From contig OZ037765.1 in the NCBI GenBank assembly GCA_964035545.1, positions 1,459,001-1,523,000 on the forward strand: a DNA stretch of 64,000 nt, given 5' to 3'. The notes beneath the pieces are model-generated. The model worked only from the letters and a program-made list of their open reading frames with translations, ran no database searches and was not told where the DNA came from. Of this stretch, positions 14,401-26,749 are shown in pieces (the stretch's first letter is position 1; each line of letters begins with the position of its first letter). Made by a program: the position numbers and the translations under genes. The DNA comes from Bugula neritina. Taxonomy: Eukaryota; Bryozoa; Gymnolaemata; Cheilostomatida; Bugulidae.

Positions 14401-15010
14401 CCAATTATAGATCTGCCATAATACCAATTATTGGGAACACCAAATATATATGTATTTGAACTGTAAAAAATTAGTTTTAAAAATAACAAAATTGTTCTAT
14501 AAATAATAAATTCAATATAGCTTCTGTATCATTTTGCTATATTATGCTTGTAGTATGCAACATTTAATAATAATAAACTATATTATTATTTAAATTTAAT
14601 TATGTTTAAATGCCATAAACTTGTATACAAATTTTAAGTGTAAATCAACATTTTAATTACCCAACTTAAAGATATATTAATTTGAAAGTTTTATATACAT
14701 CACATTTGATAAATAATAATAAAAAGTCTTAAAAATGCTTAAAATCAAAATAAGTGCACAAAAATTATTAAACAGTAGTACCATATTGAATGTACATTTC
14801 AAATTTCTAGATTATTTTGCAAGAGATAATTTTACAAGCAGTTGACTGGCAAGAATAAATTAAGAGTTGCCTCACCTGACTAGTGTTGACGTATATAGTC
14901 AGCGTATCTTGGATGCTGCCATCTGCAATGTTTGTACTTTTTGTGTATTCTGTAGAAGTGGTGACTTCTTGCTTCTGGTGAACAGTAGCTGACTTAGACG
15001 TGTACTCCAT
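2450..15010 (-). CDS. AKAP2 (PALM2-AKAP2)/MISP-family protein, PKA-anchoring scaffold candidate
   Basis: Exons (high to low): 15010-14876, 14367-14199, 13878-13205, 12752-12675, 12505-12407, 11398-11330, 9478-9230, 7399-7290, 6417-6394 (24-nt microexon), 5662-5440, 4247-4160, 2543-2450 with TGA at 2452-2450. The product is about 660 aa. Family evidence: residues ~366-377 (VNEAVKHAVVES) fit the amphipathic AKAP helix pattern for binding PKA RII subunits. Two C-terminal charged motifs, KESIIDLEIKQQQEREKD and SPIERDIRITREREEAL, resemble the AKAP2/MISP C-terminal domain, as does an IQYTPVFP segment. The middle is Ser/Asp-rich and probably disordered, with related STEPDYMSDSV and STEPEWISDAV motifs in two exons. 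All joins are in phase except 12407 to 11398; using a weaker donor after the A at ~12433, or an unseen exon, would fix it. An ATG at 9512, just upstream of the exon-7 acceptor, could start a shorter isoform. Expected role: cytoskeleton- or membrane-associated kinase anchoring. Confidence 0.7.
3317..3412 (+). repeat. ACAG/ACAC microsatellite
   Basis: Imperfect runs of acagacag, acacacag and actg units in the last intron of the AKAP2-like gene. The Ser/Cys/Leu-rich reverse-strand open frame over it is an artefact of the repeat. Confidence 0.85.
10021..10110 (+). repeat. ACAG/ACAT microsatellite
   Basis: Imperfect acagacagacac(a)cagacat units in the intron between the 11398-11330 and 9478-9230 exons of the AKAP2-like gene. 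Same repeat type as at 3.3 kb and 22.56 kb. Confidence 0.85.
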
Positions 15011-17279
15011 TTTTACTCTGAATATGTAACAGGTATATAATATAGTATTATATGATATAATATATTATATCTTATAGTATTATATGATACAATATATTAT
15101 AATATATAATTTATGATATAATATAATTTAATAGACTAATGCAGTAAAATAGTACTAGACTGCATAAGGTATATAACATAACATAATATAATATAGCATA
15201 AAGCAACATAATAAATTATAATACAATATGTGACATAATATATAATACAATGTGATATAATTTAATATACATGATGAAAATTACAGCAATGCTGCGCAAA
15301 GCAATAAACAAGATTTTGTAATATACATCAAAGTATGATTTTTGTTATAATTGAATGGTACATAATTTAATATAATATAATGTACTGTAGTTTCATAGAA
15401 TATATATGATGAAATTATAAAAAAGGAAATATGATTGTAATAATTATATTTATTTCAATAAGTTTTTACAATTATCCTGCAATTAAGTGTTAGTTGTACA
15501 TGAATTCCTTTTATTTGATGTTATACAAGCAATTTATACAAATTTATTTTGAGAGTTTTTGTTTTCTTCAAGTTTTACACAAAAATTATTTTTAAGAAAG
15601 TGAAAACTCACTTTAAATTTTAGCACTTATCTTAAAGGTAGCACTCTTTAAAACATAATATAATAAATTATAAAACCAGACAATGCAAAATAATTTAACA
15701 TGTAACTTACAAATTAGTCTTCTTTTATTGATCTTCCATTAACTGGTGTCGAAGTGAAAAAATAAAGAGAATTCACAGCTTATAGTCTCAGTGGGGCAGA
15801 GTACACTCAACTAGCAGTAACAAATAAATGAGCAACTGACTAGATGTGCGGAGCTTAAATGTTGGTTAATGTACTCACTTGCATAATTACTTTCCTTATG
15901 AGTAGTGTCTTTCCTTACAGGTTACTGGCTATTATAATAATTATTGTACTCTACAATACATAATCAGGGTACTTGTTCAGTCTGCACTGATGCGGTATTC
16001 ATTAATCTCTTCTTGTTGAATTTTGAGTTTTATTTTACTATTCATATTTACTATTTTAATAATTGTTTTTTTTTGTATTTTTATAAGCAAAACTGTAAAT
16101 AAAGTTTTAAAATATTTATTTTATAGCAACAACCTTTCCGCATGATCATTGAAATATAAAAATAATTCAGTTATTAAAAAGAAATTAACAGCAAATTGAT
16201 CCACAGTTTACATTAAAGAACCAAACTAGACAAAAGAGGGAATGACACACTACATTACATAATACGGAACTTAACTTCGCACTTGCACCAAAGCGCAAGC
16301 CATTACGTATAGTCTAATTTGCATATTCAGACCAAAATTTGGCACTCCCCTTTGTTGGTACAGGAGTTCAGGGCAATTGCATGAGTCATAGTCTAGATAT
16401 GACGAATCTGAGCACGTTACTGCCTGAAATATTACCATAAGTTGACTGATACATTTCCTGTATGTATAAATACTTACCCTTATGGCCTTAACTATACTTA
16501 CTTTGTAGCTAATATAACCCTCGTCCTATAACATTGTGATATTTATAGTAACTAAAACAAAAAAATTTCAAGATGTTGATATATTTATAGCTTCTACGAA
16601 TTATTATAAACAATAGGCCAGCCATTTAAACTCATTATTTATGCGTTTATACTTTTTATTGTTTCTATGGTAACAAAATGTAAACTTAGCTGTATTTGCA
16701 TATTTAGGTTTTTATTTGAAAAGTTTATATTTTATTGGCTATGTTTTCAAAACTTGCATTCTTTCACAAAAGGTATGAGAAGTTGAACAGTGAATCAATG
16801 TATGATAGTGATCTGTCTAATAAATGTGAAAGAGTTACTGGTCATAGGAAAAAATCAAAGTCAACAAGAAAACATAGCTTGTATGTTTAAGCCAAATCAG
16901 CAGAAAGTTATTATTGTATCAAAGTTGAAGCAACATTATAATTGGTTTGTAATTAGTTATGAATAAAGTACATGAGTGTTTGAAATTGCAATAAGCTGAT
17001 ATACTGTGTAATAAGAAAGTTAATAAAATAAAATATATATCCGAGTATCTTCACAGATCAAAGATGAGCAATAAGGAAAGAAACATGTCACAACACTCTT
17101 GACAAACTTACTGCACAAACCATTAATTAGCAAATATGTAGAAAAAACATAAGAAAATATTAAATCGGACAGGATTTAGATATTATAAAAATATGAATAC
17201 GTTAAAAAATTTCTGGGCTTAGAAAATTTTAAAATAGCCATTGCTGACATTACTTAGAGCACAGAACAAAGAAGTCGCA
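15011..17279. other. Intergenic sequence upstream of the AKAP2-like gene, possible 5' UTR exons, AT-rich tract
   Basis: No further coding exon was found. An acceptor-like attcag lies 7 bases before the ATG at 15010, and donor-like - strand sites occur near 15708 and 15887, so one or more untranslated first exons are likely. A strongly AT-rich tract (tataatata-type imperfect repeats) covers about 15038-15270. The lipoxygenase gene ends at 17280 in the same orientation. Confidence 0.5.
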
Positions 17280-20200
17280 TCAAATGCTGATTGAGTTGGG
17301 GATCTCACGAGGGTTAAGGTAGTCATAGGGTCTCTCTCTCCGCTTATTTCTGGCATCAACTGTGGCAGCCACGTCAGCTAGCTCTGCCCTGAACCTACCA
17401 ACAGAAGAAATGCTTTAACTTCTTCTACCAGTACTGAGAGACCAGTTTTATAAGGAACCAATCAGAGAGAACAAGTTTTATAAAGAACCAATCAGAGAGC
17501 TCGAATTTCATAAGGAGCCAATCAGAGAGAACAAGTTTTCTAACGAACCAATCAGGTTATTAGTTATATAGATAGTTATACAAATAAAACTAGGACCCAA
17601 GAAAAGTTAGCATATTTTGGGTAAATTTCTGCTGTTTAAACGTCTGCACAACTTATTAAAACAAATTCAATGAACTAGCTACACTACATACTCATTTAGA
17701 GCGGGTTCTAGCAGAGGTCCATAGGCATATCTCCACATGTAGTCCCCGAGAGAGTTGGTGCCTCTCTCACTCAGAACTTTCAGAATAAAAATGATATCTA
17801 GAGCCTGTCTCTTGGGTGGTAGAGATTTCACAATGTAGTCTTCATCTAGAGGTTCCTAGAAATACCATGACTCAATTTTACTACTCAGTTTAACTTGCTA
17901 ATTGTTATATTACTAACTACTCACTCACTAACTCACTCACTAACTCACTCATTCACTCACTCACTCACTCACTCACTCACTCACTCACTCACTCACTCAC
18001 TCACTCACTCACTCACTCACTCACTCACTCACTCACTCACTCACTCACTCACTCTCTCACTCACTCACTCACTCACTCACTCACTCACTCACTCACTCAC
18101 TCTCTCACTCACCCACTCACTCACTCACTCACTCACTCACTCACTCACTCACTCACTCACTCACTCACTCACTCACTCACTTACCCACTCACTCACACAT
18201 TTAGTGTTATAACTTATGAGTATATCTATAATACAGTATAGATAACATAGTATATCTGCTATGAGATTAGCTCATACACATTCACTGTCACCAAACAGCT
18301 TCTATTTTCTAGTATTTCATTACAACTTGAATATATATTAATTTTACAATAACAAACATAAATAAATAAATAAAATCACCATGCTGTACATGAATAGAGT
18401 TACTATATACCAGAAAGAAAACTGTGAAATCATTATGCAAAGTTAAATGTAAAGGATTTTAGGTAAAATTGGCACTAGTAAAAATGGCACCAGTAAAAAT
18501 GGCACAGGTAATAATGGCACAGGTAATAAAGGGCACAAATAGAAAATTAGGAAAAAAAATGGCACGCTAATGTTAAATTTTCCTAAACCTCAAACTCAAA
18601 CCCTCGACCTTTAAACCCCAACCCCAAACCTAAGCCCCCTCCCAAATACCCAATCCCGCCGCAAACCCTAATATTGAAAATTTTTACCTACTTTGCCATT
18701 TGTGCCCTTATTACCGGTACCATTATTACTTGTGCCATTTTTACCGGACACCATGTAAAGACATAATATTACTATAAAAAGAAAGAGAAGACAAACCTTA
18801 GTTGTTGGCCATTTGGTGTGGTTCATAACAGTAGGGTAGTTAGGAGGAAAACCATAAATGTCGTACTGTCCAAAGTTGAGAGACGCATGGACAGCTGATG
18901 TGATGAAAATGAAAACCGTGAGCACTTCAATGAGATCTTCATTCGTGCTGAACTTGTCCACTATTCCCTAGAAGAGGTCAATGAAAATAAATGACCATCT
19001 CCAAGTAACACAGTTGCATCTGAATAGACAAGTCTTTCTGCTGGAAATAAAACTTCTAATTGTTGCAAGCAACGACACAGACCTTTGAGAAATTTTTTAT
19101 TGATTGTTTGGCAAATGGAAGTATTTCAAAAATTTGATTGTTGGGATAAAAAACACATTAAAGCAATAAAAAAGAAATCAAGCTGCAGCCCCACAGATGA
19201 CTACTACACGCTCTAGTTGCTGTGTCGCAACTCAACTTCCTGTTAGATAATGTGCTAAATTCTTCACAGTGGTAAGATTGCAGGATATGTATCATGCACA
19301 TAGTTTGTGAGTTCTAATTACATGTAGACAGCTACATGGTGATTAGTGAATGAGAAAAGTGAAATAACTGCATCCTTAACGTTAATGAAAAAACTTAGAA
19401 TTGTAAGATATTAGCAAAGCTATCCTCTACAACCTTGATAAAACTACAAAATTTCACAGAATTAAGATTCAGAGTGAAGATTACTTTTATACAGTTGACG
19501 ATACTATTCAACAGTTGGTTTAGAAGTAGATTTGAATGCTATTTTAATTTTTTTTAAATGTTTCACATTTCAACCTTATAAGTCATTTTAAGTGTGATAG
19601 AGTGAGTTGATGAGTTGGGGATTTATTAAGAGGGTGAGTTATTCAACCAGTCAATGAGTATTTAGTGAGTAGATGAATATCTCAACTAAAACTAAAGCTA
19701 TTTGATCATTATCTCTGCTTTAAAACTCAAACAAGAAAATTACTCCTACAAACAAACGTGAAATCAAAAGTTAATAAGTTGTACCTTAAATTCAGCATCT
19801 TTTATCAGAGCTTCTCTCCATGCTTCAATCTCTGTATCTGCAGATAACTTCTGGGGCTGATCTGCAGAAGGAGATAACAGTTATAAGCATAAAAATATTT
19901 TCCTTAAACTCTTGAAGTAATAATTGTTTCATAGAGGAGCATAAGTTTGAAGTGAACAAAATAGGGTGACTTGTAAACAGGACGTTTGCTGAAATCCATC
20001 ACAAAATTCTAGCAAAAAGGTTTTCAAAAAGCTAAAGATATGCATTTTATATAATCCCCCTCTTTAATCGGTTTCTGCTTTATGTAAAATATATTGTATA
20101 GCCCAACATGTGTGACTCAATGGCGCAGTAGGTACAATATGTCACAGCAAGTACAGTGCAAAGAGTAAATTTGGCTCATCAAATCATAGCCAGTGGTACA

Positions 20201-23200
20201 AAGTTTTAACCAATTAGAGCTTACCATACACAGTGTTGACGACCTTCCTGACGTAGTTCTCTATAGCCCTCCATATCAGCAGACCGTCATCTCTATAGTG
20301 ATAGTTAGGAAGTGCACTCACATCGTCCACTCCCCTTCTCTTCAAGTTCTTCACGAAGTTCCCGTCTTCCTGCAGATTCCACTCCGCCCACTTCAGACGG
20401 ATGATGTTGAACATGCCGACTCGACCAATGCTCATTGTCTTCTCTATCCACCCGTCAGTAGACACCAGTGACTGGATTGCTCCACTAAAATTGCATAAAG
20501 TGGACACAACTACTACGTTGACCAACAGCATCAATATTCAAAGCATCACAGTTAAACCAGCTGTAAATCACAAAGCTGGCACTTACAACTTTCTAGTGTT
20601 AGATTCAATAAAAAAATGATCCATTGAAAACTAAAACTGAAAGCATTATTTTAATGAACTCTTTTCAATAATGCATGTCAATAGAAATTTAAAACAAATA
20701 TCTTCCGGTTTTTATCCAAGCTCTCTCACCCAACACGGTATTTGAAAAGTAAAACAAACAACAATATTGCTAGACTTACTCATTGATAGGCATGACATAG
20801 AGGAAGTGGGGAGCTAGCAGCCTGAACATGGGATGAGAGGGAGACAACTCCCTGTGAGTGCAGACGGCAACAGACTCTATTAGCAGATGAGTGTGACCTG
20901 TGAGAATAGAATGAGTATTTCTTTAAGACAAATAGTGGAAAAAGTAAAATCATGAAATGCTTCAATTTGTAGACCACAATTACTGTGGTAATCCAGTCAA
21001 GGGCAGTTGTAATTATTGTCATAAGTTAATGAAAGCTGCCAGCAACTATAAAACCAGAGGTACAAACCAAGATGGCTGGCTGACTCATGATCTGCTGTTT
21101 CGGCAAAGTTGAACCACATTTTGGCAGCCATCCAAGTGTACTCTGGGTCAGCAGGCGTGAACACCTACGCAAATGGCAAAGAAAATGAATGGAAAATTTT
21201 TAAATCCTCTATTATAAAACTATTTCTAGACGAATAGTAAACTTTGTTCAAAACAGATTTTAATACTTATTATTAGAAACCAATTAAAATGATTGTTATA
21301 AAAATATTATTGCAACAATTGTCAACTGTACTGAAAGGGAACAACATTTATTTCTATAAATTGCAAAATTGCTAATTTCGAAAAATATTTTATTAAGTTT
21401 AACAATTTTTCTAGTAGCATGATTGTCATAAAAATTTAAAGCAAATGAACAGGGAAATGAATTGAATACATACAGGGTTATCTGATCCTGGCTTAGGCAT
21501 CAACTGAATAGCCACGGGTACTAAGTCTTCCGAGTCCTTGACATAGAGCAGACACGTTGGCCCCGGCAACTGAAAAACAAATAATTTAAAATAACTCGAG
21601 GTAGGCAGCAAGATTGAAACTTAAACACAAACCTGCTATAATAATGTTGGTGCTATAAATTTGGTTGCGACAAATAATGGGCTTAATGCAAACAAATATA
21701 TGCTATTTGGGTAAGTGATATCAAGGAAAATAATAATATTAGTTTTTCAAACTAATTTTAATTCTATAATAGGCAGTTTTATTTAAGAAATGTCGCCCTA
21801 TCATGCAGAAATAAGTGAGCAATTGAAAAATTAAGTCAATCTAATATTACTCAAAATGCGAAGTGAGCAAAAAATCAAAATGACTATTTAATAACCCATT
21901 ATTAAATACATTCAAGAATTTGAACAATTTATTTTTTTAAAGAAAACTCCTCCTAACAATTAGCAAGTTTTATTGTTTAAGCTAACTTTTTTAAAAAATA
22001 ATTTCATGAGAATTTTAAGTAATAAGATCATACTGTGAATATTATAATATAATTTTTCACAGTTGGGTTGTATAACAAAAAAATCTAAATGAGTCTATCC
22101 TAACTAATATTGTGTACAATCAAAATCAAAATCATCTAAAAATTTTAAAACAATAATTGAAAAAAGTAACACAATTGTATATGTTGCATTCTATAGCATG
22201 TCTTTATGTTAAATAAACCTAGTAAACCTCATGATATGACAGCCCACACAGAGGCAGTAAATTATCAAGTTATATTAAATCCTAGCATCATATATTGTCT
22301 CACAACCATGTAGGGAACAGTACAAGATCGCTTACCACACAAGATCTGGGACATTCAATCTCTGAGAGATACCTCAGGTCTATCATATACAGCCTTTTCT
22401 GGGAGAGGGCGGTCTGTAGAGTCTTCCCCTCCAGAAACGGTTCAACAAGGTCTGCTGTGACTGCAAAGCTGCAAACAGACGATCACACTGTCAGATTTAC
22501 TGGTAAAATAATGAAACTAGTGAAATACTTATTGTCTGTTGAACCATATGCATATAGACAAATAAGTAGATACACAGACAGACACACAGACAAACATACA
22601 GCCAAAATATTTATTTCAACAAGAATTTTCAAAGAAGTTCTTTGCAATTTAAAAAAATAATTTTTACAATCTTTGTGCTACTTATTAACTTTTTAATTAT
22701 TGGATAACATATTAGTCGGGAATTTGAGTTTATTTGATCACATACTAGTCGGGAATTTGAGTACAGAGCTGTATTATTCCAGGATTACATCCACACAACT
22801 TCTGGTTACCAAAGGACTCGTCTAATCGCCAGTCTTTCATTCCCTAAAAGATGAAAGAAATGAACTTCCTGTTTAACTGACTAATTATTAATTGCTTCTA
22901 AAGTTATTGAAATTTGTTTCTTCAACACTAAATGTTTAATATTGCTAAAGTTGCTGCAAATGCGAAATATCTAGACAGCTTAAGTCTCGCACTACAACCT
23001 ACTTAATACTCTTTCTGATTTTATTGAGACAATATATATGTCAGTTTGTTGAAAAAAAAATTTGAAAAACGAAAATATCTCTTATGTTACACAACAGGCC
23101 TATTTCCTTTTGAATAAACTGAAACTCATCTCAAGAGCAGAAAACTTCTCTTTTTGTAACAAATTAAATTTAGCATAAACTTATAACAAATGATTAATTA

Positions 23201-25755
23201 GACACATGAAACATGATTAATTCCTTTTGCAGATTACTACGATAAAAATTTGTTGCCATAGAAACAGGATATCTTACGGAAGGAACTTTGATGTTGCATT
23301 TCTTGAAGATATCCTTCATATCCTGAAGACTGTCAAACTCGGGAGTTGTCCAATCTATTAGTGTAGTTTTTATCAGCTGTGAGGCATACTCCTTGGCAAT
23401 ATCAAACTACAGGAGAAAGCAAATCCTTGCAATACGTAAAATTTCTTAGATTGCAAAATACGTTACATACAGTTTCATTTGTTGTCATTACTCTATAACA
23501 CTCCTCTAAACTCCAAAGTCTAATGTTAACTAAAGCAATATAACACAATCCAGTTTAAAACCAGCTACAAGTATTCATGTTTTATTATCTAGCCAACAAA
23601 TATACAATTAATGCTTTTTTAACTAAACTTTAATATTCTCTCTTGGGAATTACTTTCAAAGGAGTTTTTCTCTGCACATAACGACAAGAAAAGAGCAAAT
23701 AAAACTAGCAAGTTTGAGTAAGTTTTAGAAAAAAGTAAAACATCCCTCATTTTTAGTACACAATATATTGCAGCAGCAGCAGCATATTATATTGTTGAAA
23801 GAATAATTTATTCAAATAAGCCATGACGTTGCGAGCAAGCGTTATATTTGAACACCATGCAGTAGCTTATGGGTAAATAATCCACTAGTATTATAACTAT
23901 GTAAGGTTAGTTACTTTTAGTACAGCAGTGTTTGAATAATATTATATAACAACTTACTTCATATGCATAAGAAAACTGCTCATCTTCAGGCAGGATTTCA
24001 ACCTGTACAAAAGAAGACAATTCCCAAAAATAAAATATCATTAATTATGCAAGTGCATTAAAATGCTTATACTAAGTGTAGACAAAATCGTTAATTAGCC
24101 TTAGGTAGCAAAAAATATCAACTGCTTAAACTACAAGCAATGCATACCCTCTTCAACTGATTTTTGGATTTTTACTGCCCTTGTTTAACTGATCACAACA
24201 ATTTAATAACTCACGCAAGTTTATAGTCACTATCCCTGTGAGAAACCCCTGATAGAAAGGGCTTTTGTTGAAGCGGGCTAAGGACTTATTTAAATGAGGC
24301 ACAGAAGCAATTATGACTGGATGCTCTTCCTAACATCACCAATGGCCTTTGTCAGGGCTCGAACCCATGACCTTTGTGTCTACTAGGCAAACGCTCTAAC
24401 CCCTAGACCACGGCTGCTCAGATCACAACAATTTAATATGATTGAAAAAACATTGCTTTAACCCACCCAAAAATAATATGTACATATAATCTTTGTGACA
24501 CAAAAAATTTCCTAGTTTTTAGAATATGCCACTTACTGATTTATTGCGTGTAATAAAATCAGTTGTAAAGAAATTTATCATATATTTAATTCTTCTGCCA
24601 ATTTTTACAGCATAGAAATTAAATTTTAATTAAGTTTACCTATCATAGACACATATATGCATTAGAAAAAGTCCACATGAATGCACTGTGCACAGTTTTT
24701 CTTGCACTGCACAATGTATTTTTTAAAATGCACAAAACAGAGTTAGAGTTAGTAAGTCTCAAGCTATCTAGTAATATAACAAGCCTGCTGGTAGAAGACA
24801 TCAACATACCTGCCGTGGGGCACCCAAAATCTTTGACACCAGAATGTACCTCTCTCTCTTCTGTTTCAACTCTTTCTCGCGTTGTTCCGGATGTTTCTCA
24901 AACTGTGGCAAAGTAGTATCGAACTCAACAAGAGAGAGTTTAGTGCTAGCGTGAATCCAGCGGTGAAACGGAAAGATACTCGGTTTGGAGTTGTCAGTAA
25001 TGCAGGTTATTTCAACTCGATCCACAAACCTGAAATACCAGCAAGAGAGGAGTTAGACTAAAGAGTTTTCATCTCACGCTGACTTTTATTACTCAGTAAA
25101 GCCAAATTATCAGTGACAAAGTGCCAATACTTTAGCATAAACATAGTTTAAATATTATAAGCATAATCATAGCAGTTGTTAGCCTATAAAGTATGCGATG
25201 AGTAAGTAGGAGGAGATTATTTCCCATAAGGTGTTGCTACGATAAAGATAGCTTTGCAAGCATTCTGCATGAGGGAATAAAATATTATAACAAAACTTGC
25301 CAATCGTCTTTCGCCCCGGCCTCATCTCTTCGTACAGAAATTTCTTTTATTTTTGTGAGGCCTGGAAGGTCAAGGTTGAATTGCTCTTGTTGACCTTTGC
25401 GGAAATCATTGTTCCACACTGATGTAAGCTTTATTTCTTTACTTGCACAATCTTTTACGTCTGTCAGTGTGAGATGCACCTACATTTTTTTATAAAATTA
25501 TTATAAATTATATTCTTTAACAAAGTTTACAAACCATTTGTTTTTAAATTTGATGAACATACAATTCTCTTTTGGTTTGTATTATATAAACAGATAATAT
25601 ATCATGTTGATTAGGAGCAGAAGTAAGAATAAATAACAAAATGGAGTCAGCAAGGAGTAGTCTTCCCTTACATTAATGTCAGTTGCTCCACCAGATTTCT
25701 TGTCTCCGGTCGTCACTACAACCTTGTGAGTTTTAGTAGTCTGACAATTTCCCAT
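17280..25755 (-). CDS. PLAT-domain animal lipoxygenase, complete, 15 exons, 661 aa
   Basis: A non-haem iron dioxygenase that inserts O2 into polyunsaturated fatty acids. Exons: 25755-25672, 25479-25301, 25029-24810, 24002-23958, 23406-23278, 22843-22746, 22468-22336, 21569-21474, 21164-21068, 20897-20780, 20484-20225, 19861-19785, 18967-18797, 17855-17692, 17394-17280. Every phase agrees. Residues ~8-120 form the PLAT (C2-like) domain. The catalytic domain has H-x4-H-x4-H-x17-H-x8-H (H354, H359, H364, H382, H391), H539 and N543 in VHASLNFGQYD, and a C-terminal Ile (IPNSISI), so all iron ligands (H359, H364, H539, N543, I661) are present. The N-terminus MGNC fits N-myristoylation plus palmitoylation, unlike usual cytosolic lipoxygenases. 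Intron 2 must use a GC donor to keep the DDW-FVDRV segment. A402 lies where the stereocontrol (Ala/Gly) residue aligns, favouring S products. Positional specificity cannot be assigned. Confidence 0.95.
17911..18200 (+). repeat. (ACTC)n tetranucleotide microsatellite, about 290 bp
   Basis: A nearly uninterrupted actc/tcac tetranucleotide array in the lipoxygenase intron between the 18967-18797 and 17855-17692 exons. It begins 56 bases from exon 14. The long LTHS-type open frame across it is a by-product of a repeat period not divisible by three. Confidence 0.95.
18461..18755. mobile_element. Foldback (inverted-repeat) element with 15-bp subrepeats
   Basis: The left arm, 18461-18540, carries successive ggtaataatggcaca-like 15-mers and ends in agggcacaaat. 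The right arm, about 18685-18755, is its reverse complement (gccatttgtgcccttattacc... gtgccatttttacc). Between them lies a C-rich pyrimidine-biased core at ~18590-18670 with degenerate aaaccccaacccc runs. No open frame is present. The structure suits a non-autonomous foldback/MITE-like element in a lipoxygenase intron. A one-armed relative is at 40831-40906. Confidence 0.65.
22556..22600 (+). repeat. ACAG/ACAC microsatellite
   Basis: A short acagacagacacacagacaaacat run in a lipoxygenase intron. Confidence 0.75.
22706..22762 (+). repeat. Tandem duplication across the exon 6 donor of the lipoxygenase gene
   Basis: Two copies of cata(t/c)tagtcgggaatttgagt lie about 34 bases apart. The copy at ~22741-22762 contains the end of exon 6 and its GT donor (- strand). 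The other copy is in the intron and reads TAATATG where the real one reads TAGTATG, so the donor GT is lost. Confidence 0.7.
24211..24425 (-). mobile_element. tRNA-derived SINE, most complete copy
   Basis: On the - strand a tRNA-like head (A-box-like TGGTCTAGGGG, B-box GGTTCGAGCCC) is followed by a body with gttaggaagagcatcca and a tail with aagtccttagcc and gactataaactt. Copies sharing body and/or tail are at 26.75, 42.03 and 44.6 kb. It sits in a lipoxygenase intron and is transcribed in the same sense as the gene. Confidence 0.8.
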
Positions 25756-26119
25756 GATTCCTCAGTACGCCTGCGGTAAACTGGATAAGTGAAGATTAAA
25801 CTGTTGAAAGGTTTTACAACCAGTAAAGGCTCCTGTAACACTACAAATATATGATATTGTCAAAAAAATTTAATTTTTTGTTTAAGTTAAAGCCAAATTT
25901 CTAGGACAAAGATAAAATTGCTCATTTTTGAACAATGGTCTAAAAGTTTTAGGAATATCTTCACTAATTTTTGTGCATCTAAAAGCAAATTCTAAGCTCA
26001 AATTTTCAATTAACTTATTTTAGTATAAAAACCAAAATAAAAAGCATTAGGTTGCTATAAAAAAATTTCAAATAATCACCCTTTTCAAACAACAATTTTT
26101 TGAGAATAATTTCACTAAC

Positions 26120-26185
26120 CTTGACACAAAGTTTCTTTTCAAGAGAGCAATACGCCTCATGCAGACACGGCAGCTTTGTGGCCAT
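26120..26185 (-). other. Candidate upstream exon of the lipoxygenase gene with short upstream ORF
   Basis: On the - strand an ATG at 26185-26183 opens 22 codons (MATKLPCLHEAY...) and runs in phase to a donor AAG|GTTAGT at 26120. If spliced to the acceptor ccgcag just before the lipoxygenase start (exon from ~25769), the frame meets TGA two codons later, before the MGNC start. It therefore behaves as a 24-codon upstream ORF in a leader exon rather than an N-terminal extension. Alternatively the ATG starts an isoform using another downstream acceptor, which I did not find. Confidence 0.4.
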
Positions 26186-26749
26186 CGAGATAGTATTTCT
26201 CAGTTAATATATTATTAGCTAATCACTCCTGACAACAAGACCGTGTGTTGTTAGAAACCTCATTGTTTACATGACCACACACTTATCCGATGGGACAATG
26301 TACATAATAAAAAACAGCATGAGATCATGATATATTGATAACTTATAGTATTCTTCAATTCCCAAACCACAGCTCAGTATAATGCAGTATGAAATTTATA
26401 CAGTTAGAAAAAGTTAGCATTGTTTGAGAACGAGTTGAAATAGACAGCGAGTTTACTGGACAACAAAAATCAATACTGAGTTAAACAGTCAGTGCAGATG
26501 TAAACAGGGTGGAAACTGTTTACAAAAATAGTAACAAACACCTGGAAACACCTGAAATATTATGACTGATGATTCAGGCAGTACAGAACTTTGTAGAATG
26601 GCCAGGACTCAATTTGAATCAAAAACTACTTTTCTAATACTATAAATTGAATAGAAACCTTATAATATAATAATTACATTATATGAAGTACATCGCTTAT
26701 AATTATCATATTACAATAAAAAATGAATAAACTTTGTTATATATGATAC

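Noticed and set aside
17895-18212. 105-codon LTHS repeat frame
   Set aside because: It is a translation of the (ACTC)n microsatellite inside a lipoxygenase intron.
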